A stretch of 64,000 nt of DNA. Source: Martinezella calliandrae. Lineage in GTDB: Bacteria; Pseudomonadota; Alphaproteobacteria; Rhizobiales; Rhizobiaceae. Under the pieces are notes generated by a model that was given only the letters and a program-made list of their open reading frames with translations, did not search any database and was not told the origin of the DNA. Numbering within the stretch: the first letter of the stretch is position 1; the number at the start of each line of letters is the position of its first letter. Positions 57,400 to 64,000 of the stretch are shown here, in pieces. The DNA lies in assembly GCF_030272695.1 (NCBI RefSeq), contig NZ_JARFYN010000003.1, forward strand, positions 1-64,000, read 5' to 3'. Both the position numbers and the translations under genes were made by a program.

Positions 57400-58974
57400 A
57401 TGAGTGCTTTCAACGCATATTTCGGCCTTGTCAGGGTCGGCTGGGTGCTGGTGCGCGAAGGCGTGGTCATCGCGCTTCCGTCCGAAGGATTGCCGCCCTC
57501 CGTCAGCCTTGCCAAATCCTTCGTCAGCATTTTTGCCCGCAGCCGCGCCAAGACCCAGGCGCGCAGCGACCGTCTGGCCAAGGCCGTCGAGCGCCTCGGA
57601 CCTTCCTATGTCAAAATCGGCCAGTTCCTGGCGACGCGACCCGATGTGGTCGGCGTCGACATGGCCAATGACCTGTCGCAATTGCAGGACCGCATGGCTT
57701 TCTTTCCGCAGGCCGCGGCAAGGGCTGCGATCGAGGGTTCGCTCGGTCGCCCGGTCGACGATCTTTATGTAAGCTTTGACGAACCTATTGCCGCCGCATC
57801 GATTGCGCAGGTACATCCGGCGGAAGTGCAGACCGCAGAAGGCCGCAAGCGCGTTGCAGTCAAGGTGGTCCGGCCTGGCGTTCGGCAGCGTTTCGTAAAC
57901 GATATCAAGGCGATGTATCTTGTCGCCCATCTGCAGGAACGCTTCATGCCGTCGAGCCGCCGCCTAAGGCCCGTCGAAGTGACGCGGACACTGGAGCAGA
58001 CGACCAAGGTGGAGATGGATCTGCGGCTGGAGGCGGCAGCGCTGTCCGAGATCGCCGAAAACACTATGAAGGATCCCGGCTTCCGCGTCCCTAAGGTCGA
58101 CTGGGAGCGCACCGGCCGGGACGTCATCACCATGGAGTGGATCGACGGCGTCAAGATGTCTGACGTCGAGGGGTTGAAAGCGGCCGGCCACGATCTCAAC
58201 GTGCTCGCCGATACGCTGATCCAGTCTTTCCTGCGGCACACGCTGCGCGACGGCTTTTTCCATGCCGACATGCATCCAGGCAATCTCTTCGTCGATGCCG
58301 AGGGGGAGATCGTGGCCGTCGACATGGGCATCGTCGGGCGGCTCGGCAAAAAGGAGCGGCGCTTCCTTGCCGAAATTCTCTTCGGCTTCATCACCCGCGA
58401 CTACGTTCGCGTTGCCGAGGTGCATTTCGAAGCCGGCTACGTACCGGCACATCATAATACCGAGAGTTTCGCGCAAGCGATCCGCGCGATCGGCGAGCCT
58501 ATTCACGGCCAGCCGGCCGAAACGATTTCCATGGGCAAACTGCTGACGTTACTCTTCGAAGTGACCGAGCTTTTCGATATGGAGACGCGGCCGGAGCTGG
58601 TCATGCTGCAAAAGACCATGGTCGTGGTCGAGGGCGTGTCGCGCATGCTCAATCCGCGCTTCAATATGTGGAAGGCTTCGGAGCCCGTCGTCGGTGACTG
58701 GATCCGCACCAATCTCGGACCCAAGCGCATTGTAACCGACCTGCGCGACGGTTTGAAAGCCGCCGTGAAACTCGCCGAAGCTGCCCCCGAAATCGCCGCC
58801 AAGACCGAAAAATTCCACCACGAACTCCTCGCTATGAGCGAAACCGGCCTGCGCTTCGATCCGCAGACAGCGGAAGCGATCGGCAAGGCAGAAGCGAAAC
58901 ACAGCCGTTCAGGACGCCTGGCGCTCTGGATCATCGCGCTGACGCTGCTTTATATTGCATGGCATTTGAGCTGA
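57400..58974 (+). CDS. ubiB: Ubiquinone biosynthesis regulatory ATPase/kinase-like protein UbiB
   Basis: This 524-residue ABC1/ADCK-family protein has the family-specific LGPSYVKIGQFLATRPD (about residue 67). The kinase-like core contains VAVKVVRPG, the ATP-binding ala-rich AAASIAQVHPA, and the metal-binding HADMHPGN and VDMGIVGRL. A C-terminal membrane helix (LALWIIALTLLYIAWHLS) anchors it. It supports coenzyme Q synthesis with UbiE, encoded just upstream. Confidence 0.96.
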   Translation: MSAFNAYFGLVRVGWVLVREGVVIALPSEGLPPSVSLAKSFVSIFARSRAKTQARSDRLAKAVERLGPSYVKIGQFLATRPDVVGVDMANDLSQLQDRMAFFPQAAARAAIEGSLGRPVDDLYVSFDEPIAAASIAQVHPAEVQTAEGRKRVAVKVVRPGVRQRFVNDIKAMYLVAHLQERFMPSSRRLRPVEVTRTLEQTTKVEMDLRLEAAALSEIAENTMKDPGFRVPKVDWERTGRDVITMEWIDGVKMSDVEGLKAAGHDLNVLADTLIQSFLRHTLRDGFFHADMHPGNLFVDAEGEIVAVDMGIVGRLGKKERRFLAEILFGFITRDYVRVAEVHFEAGYVPAHHNTESFAQAIRAIGEPIHGQPAETISMGKLLTLLFEVTELFDMETRPELVMLQKTMVVVEGVSRMLNPRFNMWKASEPVVGDWIRTNLGPKRIVTDLRDGLKAAVKLAEAAPEIAAKTEKFHHELLAMSETGLRFDPQTAEAIGKAEAKHSRSGRLALWIIALTLLYIAWHLS

Positions 58975-58983
58975 CCTATTTCT

Positions 58984-59000
58984 ACGGCTATGCCGTTTAA
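58984..59000 (+). terminator. Possible weak terminator after ubiB
   Basis: ACGGC-tat-GCCGT (58984-58996) is followed by TTAATGG. The stem is only five base pairs and the U tract is short. Confidence 0.35.
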
Positions 59001-59101
59001 TGGAAGTGCGTATCTCCCCCTTTCGGTTGTAGTGCGTCATTGAAGGCGCTGCGGCAGGTTTTGCGTGTGCTTTTGCATATGTGCGCGGCAGGTGTTCGTC
59101 A

Positions 59102-59117
59102 TTTGGGATATCCCAAA
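59102..59117 (+). promoter_or_regulatory. Perfect 16-bp palindrome, candidate operator of the downstream catabolic operon
   Basis: TTTGGGAT-ATCCCAAA has no mismatches. It lies 45 bases before the ATG of the lyase gene, where a repressor of the operon would be expected to bind. The form resembles sites of GntR-family regulators, but no regulator gene is present in the visible part of the operon. Confidence 0.55.
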
Positions 59118-59161
59118 ATCAATGGTGCTCGCTTAGCCTTGCAGGAAAGGAGAACAGCAAT

Positions 59162-60745
59162 ATGGAGCGTCAGAAGGCCGACATCGAACTCACCGGACAG
59201 CCCCTGGGGTTCAGCGATCTGGTGCGGATCGGCGCCGGCGTCGTGATGCCCACGGCATCGGAAACAGGTCTGGCGCGTGTGCGCGCGGCGCGTGAGGTTC
59301 TCGAAAGCACGATCGAGGCCGGCATGCCCGTCTACGGCTCGACCACCGGTGTCGGGGCGATGAAGGATGTGGAGTGGTCGCCCGAGGACCTCGACACCTT
59401 CAATCTTGGTCTGGTGCGTGCGCATCATTTCGGCACCGGAGCCCCCTTTTCCATGTCCGTCGTGCGCAACGCCATGGCGATCCGCGTCAATACGGCGCTG
59501 ACCGGCCGGGTCGGCTGCTCACCGGAGCTGATCGACGCCTATCTCCAGCTTCTGCATGCGGATGTCATTCCCGTTGTGCGCCGCACCGGCTCGATCGGCT
59601 GCGCCGATATCGGCCTGATGGGCCAGATCGGAGCGGTGCTGACCGGGGTCGGCGAGGCCGTCTATCACGGCCGGCGCATGCAGGCGGCCGATGCGTTTGC
59701 AGCGGCTGGTGTCACTCCGGTAAAGATGCTGCCGCGCGACAGCCTGGCCTCGCTCAGCGTCAATGCTGTAAGTTTCGCAGCGGCAGCCGAGACGACCCGC
59801 AATGCCGCCTCCTCGACCCGTGTGCTGCTTGCGACCGGCATGATGGCGGCCGGCGCGCTTGGCGCCTCGCGTGATCCCTGGCACGCGGTACGCCATGTCG
59901 GCACGGCGCGCGAGGCTCTAATCGGCGCCTGGCTCTGCAATGCCTCCGAAGAATGGCCTTGGCCCGTCGCGACGCATGTGCAGGACCCCTTAAGCCTGCG
60001 CATGATCGGCCAGGTCTTCGGCGCGGTGATCGAAAATCTCCTGACCGCCGGCCACAAGATCCTGGCCGCGACCGGCCGCTCCGACGATAACCCCGTCATC
60101 GTCGACGGTCGCGTCATGACGTCGGGTGGCTCCTTGCCGCTCGATGTGACAATCCTGCTCGAGGCTGCGGTCATCTGCATGGCGCATGCAGCGCGCAACG
60201 CCTTCAATCGATGCGTCCTGCTCGGCAATGGCCAGCGGCGCGGCTTGCCGGTCAATTTGGTGCCGGAAGGCAAAATAGCTACCGGTTTCGGCCCGATCAT
60301 CAAGCTTGCCGGCGAGATCTTTTCGCGGGTGCTGTCCATGTCTAATCCGGTATCGGCGCAATCTCTAGTGGTCGCCGCCGGCATGGAGGACGAAGCGGCT
60401 TTCCTGCCGCTGGTCATCGAACGTTTCGAGCGGCAAATGCGGGCGCTGAAACGCCTTGCGGCGCTGGAAGCGTTGCTCTCGGCGCAGGCGATCGACATTC
60501 TCGGCGACAAGCCGGAGGGTGTGGCCCGCATGCTATACGACGTCGTGCGCAAACATGCCGAATTCTACGTCGTCGACCGGCCGCTTTCGGCGGAAGTCGA
60601 AGCGATCGAAGAGGAACTCGGTTCTGAGGCCTTCGTGTCCGAAATGATCGCCCAGGCGCCGATCCTCGCCTATGATGATTTCTTCGCCCTCGGCTCGCTG
60701 GAGCGGGTCGAAGAGCGGCTTTATCGCGACGCTGTGGCGATCTGA
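59162..60745 (+). CDS. Aromatic-amino-acid-lyase-fold protein lacking MIO triad; probable ergothionase (ergothioneine trimethylamine-lyase)
   Basis: This 527-residue member of the HAL/PAL superfamily keeps the catalytic Tyr loop PVYGSTTGVGAMKD (Tyr58). In histidine ammonia-lyase the loop near residue 145 reads GS-x-G-Ala-Ser-Gly-Asp; here it reads GSIGCADIG, so the Ala-Ser-Gly that cyclises to the MIO electrophile is Cys147-Ala148-Asp149. Ergothionases eliminate trimethylamine from ergothioneine to give thiourocanate and need no MIO, because trimethylamine leaves readily. The following hydantoinase, carbamoylase and DUF917 genes fit that pathway. GGAAAGGAG precedes the ATG at 59162. A generic histidine or phenylalanine ammonia-lyase call is unlikely. 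Confidence 0.72.
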   Translation: MERQKADIELTGQPLGFSDLVRIGAGVVMPTASETGLARVRAAREVLESTIEAGMPVYGSTTGVGAMKDVEWSPEDLDTFNLGLVRAHHFGTGAPFSMSVVRNAMAIRVNTALTGRVGCSPELIDAYLQLLHADVIPVVRRTGSIGCADIGLMGQIGAVLTGVGEAVYHGRRMQAADAFAAAGVTPVKMLPRDSLASLSVNAVSFAAAAETTRNAASSTRVLLATGMMAAGALGASRDPWHAVRHVGTAREALIGAWLCNASEEWPWPVATHVQDPLSLRMIGQVFGAVIENLLTAGHKILAATGRSDDNPVIVDGRVMTSGGSLPLDVTILLEAAVICMAHAARNAFNRCVLLGNGQRRGLPVNLVPEGKIATGFGPIIKLAGEIFSRVLSMSNPVSAQSLVVAAGMEDEAAFLPLVIERFERQMRALKRLAALEALLSAQAIDILGDKPEGVARMLYDVVRKHAEFYVVDRPLSAEVEAIEEELGSEAFVSEMIAQAPILAYDDFFALGSLERVEERLYRDAVAI

Positions 60746-60770
60746 AGAAACGGTTGAACGGAGACTGGAC

Positions 60771-62156
60771 ATGGCTGACTTCGATCTCGTTTTGCAGGGC
60801 ACCGTGGTTCTGCCCGAACGCATCGTGGAGGAGGGTTATGTCGCCGTGCGTGAGGGCAAGATCGCCCAGATCGGCATCGGCATCCCACCCGCAGCGCGCG
60901 AACGGCATCTCCTCGGAAAAGCGCTGATCCTGCCCGGCGCGATCGACGCACAGGTGCATTCGCTCTCTCAGAAGGACCAGGAGGATTTCATCTGGTCGAC
61001 GCGCTCAGCAGCGGCGGGCGGCGTCACCACCATCGTCGACATGCCCTATGATGAAGGCAACCTCGTCTGTTCGGAGGTAGCCGTGAAGAAGAAAATCGAC
61101 CATGCCTCGCCGCAAGCTCGTGTCGACTTCGCGCTTTACGGCACGGTCGACCCGGAGGAAGGTCCCGCACGCATCCGCGAAATGGTCGAGGCCGGCGTCG
61201 CCGCCTTCAAATTCTCGACATTCGGCACGGACCCGAAGCGCTTCCCGCGCATCCCGCCCGCCTTGCTCGACGCCTGCTTTGCCGCGATCGCCCCGACGGG
61301 ACTGACGGCCGGCGTGCATAACGAGGACGATGAAGCGGTACGGACCTATATGGAGCAGGTGAAAGCGAGCGGCGTTACCGATTACCGCGCGCATGGTCTA
61401 TCACGGCCGCCGATCACCGAACTGCTCGCCATGCACACCATCTTCGAGACCGGTGCGGACACCGGCTGCCCGGCGCATGTGGTGCATTGCTCGCTCGGCC
61501 GCGGCTACGATATTGCTCGCGCCTACCGCCGCGACGGCTTCGAGGCGACGGTGGAGTGCTGCATCCACTATCTGACCCTGAACGAGGAAAGCGACGTGAA
61601 GCGCCTCGGCGGCAAGGCGAAAATCAATCCGCCGATCCGCCCGCGCGCCGAAGTGGAGACGCTGTGGCGCAAGGTGGCTGAAGGCAATGTCTGGCTGGTC
61701 TCGACCGACCATGTCAGCTGGTCGGAAAATCGCAAGACCAATCCGGACATGCTGGCGAATGCATCGGGCGTTCCAGGCCTCGAAGTCATGGTGCCGCTCT
61801 TCGTCAAGGGCGCATTGGAACGAGGCGTGCCGCTCACCTGGGCAGCGAAGCTGATGGCGCAGAATCCCGCCAAGCATTTCCGCTTGGACCATGTCAAGGG
61901 CGCGCTGACGCCCGACAGGGATGCAGATATCGTCGTGTTGGAGCCGCGGGAAACCGTCTACGACGCCGCTTCGAGCGGCAACAATGTCGTCGGTTGGAGC
62001 CCTTATAACGGCATCCGCCTGCCTTGGACGGTGTCCGCCGCGTATCTCAGAGGCAAGCAAATTGCCAATGGAAACAAAGTGCTGGCCGAGCCAGGCAGCG
62101 GCAGATTCGTCCGGCCACTTCCCCGCCAGATCATCGCCGGAGAGGCCTTACAATGA
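60771..62156 (+). CDS. Dihydropyrimidinase/hydantoinase-like cyclic amidohydrolase; probable hydantoin-5-propionate hydrolase
   Basis: This 461-residue member of the amidohydrolase superfamily, of the D-hydantoinase/allantoinase branch, has these likely metal ligands: His63 (IDAQVHS), the carbamylated Lys147 (AAFKFSTFG), His183 (AGVHNED), His239 (AHVVHCS) and Asp313 (STDHVSW). The first residue of the usual H-x-H is Gln61. In the proposed pathway it opens hydantoin-5-propionate to N-carbamoyl-L-glutamate. It begins 25 bases after the lyase stop and ends in a four-base overlap with the carbamoylase gene. Alternative readings are allantoinase or dihydropyrimidinase. Confidence 0.8.
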   Translation: MADFDLVLQGTVVLPERIVEEGYVAVREGKIAQIGIGIPPAARERHLLGKALILPGAIDAQVHSLSQKDQEDFIWSTRSAAAGGVTTIVDMPYDEGNLVCSEVAVKKKIDHASPQARVDFALYGTVDPEEGPARIREMVEAGVAAFKFSTFGTDPKRFPRIPPALLDACFAAIAPTGLTAGVHNEDDEAVRTYMEQVKASGVTDYRAHGLSRPPITELLAMHTIFETGADTGCPAHVVHCSLGRGYDIARAYRRDGFEATVECCIHYLTLNEESDVKRLGGKAKINPPIRPRAEVETLWRKVAEGNVWLVSTDHVSWSENRKTNPDMLANASGVPGLEVMVPLFVKGALERGVPLTWAAKLMAQNPAKHFRLDHVKGALTPDRDADIVVLEPRETVYDAASSGNNVVGWSPYNGIRLPWTVSAAYLRGKQIANGNKVLAEPGSGRFVRPLPRQIIAGEALQ

Positions 62157-63427
62157 ACCAATCAAAACGCCACAATCTACCCGTCAACGCCGATCGCATT
62201 GCCGAAGATATCGACGCCCTTGCCCGGATCACCGAGCCCGATCATCCCTGGACGCGCCGCGCTTTCTCGCCACTCTTTCTGGAAGGTCGTGCCTATATCG
62301 AAGCGCGCATGAAGGCGGCGGGGCTGGAGACCCGCATCGATGCCGGCGGAAACCTGATCGGCCGCCGCGCCGGCGCAAAACCCGGCCTCGGGACAATTAT
62401 GGTCGGCTCGCATTCCGACACCGTGCCCGATGGCGGCCGCTTCGATGGCATTGCCGGTACGATTTCGGCGCTGGAAGTAGCCCGCTCCCTCAGGGAGCGC
62501 GGTATCGAGCTGGATCATGACCTGGAGATCGTCGATTTCCTGGCCGAGGAAGTTAGCATCTTCGGCGTCTCCTGCATCGGCAGTCGCAGCATGACCGGGC
62601 AGATCCCCGAGGCGTGGCTCACCCGCACCAGCGGCGACCGCACGCTTTCGCACGGAATTGCCGAGGTCGGCGGCAATCCCTCGGTGCTGCTGACGCAGAA
62701 GCGCCCGGATCTCGCCGGCTTCCTGGAGCTGCATATCGAGCAGGGTCCGGTACTGGAAGCCGAGAACAAGGATATCGGAATCGTGACTGCAATCGCCGGC
62801 ATCACCCGCATCGAGATCACCGTGGAAGGCCGCGCCGACCATGCCGGTACGACGCCGATGGACCGGCGCTCGGATGCGCTGGTGGCAGCCTCGCAGCTCG
62901 TGCTCGACATCCGGAGCCGAGCAGCCGAACAGGCAAAGAAGCCGGGCCATTTCGCCGCAACGGTCGGCGAATTCCGCATCGAGCCGAACGCCGCCAATGT
63001 CGTGCCATCGAAAGTCGTGCTGCTGATCGACGGCCGCGCCGAAATCCGCAGCCACATGGAACAGTTCCTAACCTGGATCGACGGTCAGGTGCAGACCATC
63101 GCCGCGGACTATGGCGTGACGATCAACCCGCCGGTGCGCGTCTCCGATAACATGCCGACGCCGGGCGCTCAGGTGTTGCTCGAAACGCTGGAACGGGCTT
63201 GCGACACGGTTGGCGCAAAGCATCGCCGCATGGCATCAGGTGCTGGTCACGATACCGCCTGGATTGCCAAGGTCGCGCCTGCCGCCATGATCTTCGTGCC
63301 CTGCAAGGAAGGCCGGAGCCATTGCGCCGAGGAATGGGCCGAGAATGATGACATCGCCATGGGCGCCGCCGTTCTTTTCGAAGCGGTACGCGACATGGAC
63401 AAGAACCTCAAACAGAACCGGGAGTAG
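62153..63427 (+). CDS. M20-family N-carbamoyl-L-amino-acid hydrolase; probable N-carbamoyl-glutamate amidohydrolase
   Basis: This 424-residue dinuclear zinc enzyme of the hydantoinase/carbamoylase (AtzC/AllC) group has metal ligands His87 (GSHSDTV), Asp98 (RFDGIAG), Glu132/133 (FLAEEVS), His194 (ELHIEQG) and a C-terminal His in GRSHCAEEW. The catalytic domain is split by a dimerisation domain (about 215-330). In the proposed route it turns N-carbamoyl-glutamate into glutamate, CO2 and ammonia. Allantoate amidohydrolase or beta-ureidopropionase are the main alternatives. The start overlaps the previous stop (ATGA). Confidence 0.85.
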   Translation: MNQSKRHNLPVNADRIAEDIDALARITEPDHPWTRRAFSPLFLEGRAYIEARMKAAGLETRIDAGGNLIGRRAGAKPGLGTIMVGSHSDTVPDGGRFDGIAGTISALEVARSLRERGIELDHDLEIVDFLAEEVSIFGVSCIGSRSMTGQIPEAWLTRTSGDRTLSHGIAEVGGNPSVLLTQKRPDLAGFLELHIEQGPVLEAENKDIGIVTAIAGITRIEITVEGRADHAGTTPMDRRSDALVAASQLVLDIRSRAAEQAKKPGHFAATVGEFRIEPNAANVVPSKVVLLIDGRAEIRSHMEQFLTWIDGQVQTIAADYGVTINPPVRVSDNMPTPGAQVLLETLERACDTVGAKHRRMASGAGHDTAWIAKVAPAAMIFVPCKEGRSHCAEEWAENDDIAMGAAVLFEAVRDMDKNLKQNRE

Positions 63428-63430
63428 TCA

Positions 63431-64000
63431 ATGGGACGCGTACTCGTTGCCAAGGATGTCGAGGCGGCCGTCAAGGGTGGCTCCGTCTATGCGGCTGGCG
63501 GAGGCGGTTGGGCCGATCACGGCCGCATGCTCGGCTATGCGGCGGTCAATGTCGGCAAGCCAGAGCTGGTATCGATCGAGGAGCTCGCTGACAACGACTG
63601 GATCGCAACGGCGGCCGCCATCGGCGCGCCGGCGTCCACCACGCCTTGGGAGATGCAGGGCATCGACTATGTGAAGGCCGTGCAGATCCTGCAGGACGAA
63701 CTCGGCGAGAGGCTCTCTGGGCTGATCATCGGCCAGAACGGCCGGTCCTCGACGCTGAACGGCTGGCTGCCGTCGGCCATTCTCGGCACCAAGGTCGTGG
63801 ATGCGGTCGGCGATATCCGCGCGCACCCGACCGGCGATATGGGCTCTATCGGCATGGCGGGTTCGCCCGAGCAGATGATCCAGACGGCCGTCGGCGGCAA
63901 TCGCGCGGAAAACCGCTATATCGAATTGGTGGTGAAGGGTGCGACGGCGAAGATTTCGCCGATCCTGCGCGCGGCATCCGACCAGTCCGGCGGTTTCATC
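63431..64000 (+). CDS. DUF917 (S-methyl-thiohydantoin desulfurase) family protein, truncated by the window end
   Basis: The visible 190 codons match the N-terminal DUF917 region: VEAAVKGGSVYAAGGGG, SIEELADNDWIATAAAIGAP and NGWLPSAILGTKVVDAVGD. The rest of the gene lies beyond 64000. The family was named for desulfuration of S-methyl-thiohydantoin, and I recall that the 5-oxo-2-thioxo-imidazolidine-propionate desulfhydrase of ergothioneine breakdown belongs to it. It starts three bases after the carbamoylase stop, so it is in the same operon. A urocanase-like thiourocanate hydratase would be expected further downstream. Confidence 0.82.
   Translation, partial: MGRVLVAKDVEAAVKGGSVYAAGGGGWADHGRMLGYAAVNVGKPELVSIEELADNDWIATAAAIGAPASTTPWEMQGIDYVKAVQILQDELGERLSGLIIGQNGRSSTLNGWLPSAILGTKVVDAVGDIRAHPTGDMGSIGMAGSPEQMIQTAVGGNRAENRYIELVVKGATAKISPILRAASDQSGGFI

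Noticed and set aside
59162..60745. Call of the lyase as histidine or phenylalanine ammonia-lyase
   Set aside because: The MIO-forming Ala-Ser-Gly is absent (Cys-Ala-Asp), and the neighbours are hydantoin-type enzymes rather than hut or phenylpropanoid genes.
1..64000. tRNA, rRNA genes or a CRISPR array
   Set aside because: No cloverleaf with a CCA-proximal TTCGA arm, no rRNA blocks, and no regularly spaced direct repeats were found on reading either strand.

Overview
This window is chromosomal DNA of a Rhizobiaceae alphaproteobacterium, most likely Rhizobium or a close relative. The evidence is high-GC coding sequence packed on both strands, the phrR-lnt (actA) pair, separated ornithine-lipid genes olsA and olsB, a chimeric NADP-malic enzyme (tme) beside mutS, a Fur/Mur regulator, the lptCAB-rpoN-hpf-ptsN cluster, and intergenic palindromic elements of the rhizobial RIME type. 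From memory, much of the order follows Sinorhizobium meliloti and Agrobacterium. No rRNA, tRNA or CRISPR array was found.

Layout. 1-94: the 5' end of a group II intron on the minus strand, sitting just after the terminator of a nucleoside hydrolase gene (156-1100). 1.2-2.1 kb: an Hsp20 chaperone gene with a likely RpoH promoter and a ROSE-like RNA thermometer, then a DUF1150 gene. 2.3-14.7 kb: a long minus-strand run (trmB, metK, phrR, lnt, corC-like, ybeY, phoH, miaB, olsA, fur/mur, rimI, tsaB, nifU-like, usp). 14.8-24.2 kb, minus strand: trpS, a VOC protein, murJ, glnD, a small unknown ORF and mutS. 24.3-32.0 kb: tme, a zinc-ribbon class III nucleotidyl cyclase, olsB, a hybrid histidine kinase and lspA. 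32-36.9 kb: two RNA methyltransferases, a CoxG-like protein, a GNAT, a LapA-domain protein, ihfB and sppA. 37.2-42.6 kb, plus strand: lptC, lptA, lptB, rpoN, hpf and ptsN. 42.6-48.4 kb: grpE and hrcA (minus) with a GFA protein, rph, a VOC protein, rdgB and hemW (plus). 48.5-51.6 kb: an EamA transporter, a LysR regulator and a saccharopine-dehydrogenase-like protein. 51.7-58.97 kb: dnaA, a long AT-rich intergenic region, rpsT, an enoyl-CoA hydratase, mutM, ubiE and ubiB.

The most interesting part is the right edge (59.16 kb to the window end). It is a tight plus-strand operon with a perfect 16-bp palindrome in front. It encodes a histidine-ammonia-lyase-fold lyase lacking the Ala-Ser-Gly triad that forms the MIO cofactor, a hydantoinase-type cyclic amidohydrolase, an M20 N-carbamoyl-amino-acid hydrolase, and a DUF917 protein (S-methyl-thiohydantoin desulfurase family) cut by the window end. 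I read this as an ergothioneine degradation operon: MIO-free elimination of trimethylamine to thiourocanate, hydration by an enzyme not seen here, desulfuration by the DUF917 protein, ring opening to N-carbamoyl-glutamate, and decarbamoylation to glutamate. This is inference from gene content and motifs. A second signal is a cluster of six GANTC (CcrM methylation) sites in 127 bp, followed by inverted repeats, in the dnaA-rpsT intergenic region.
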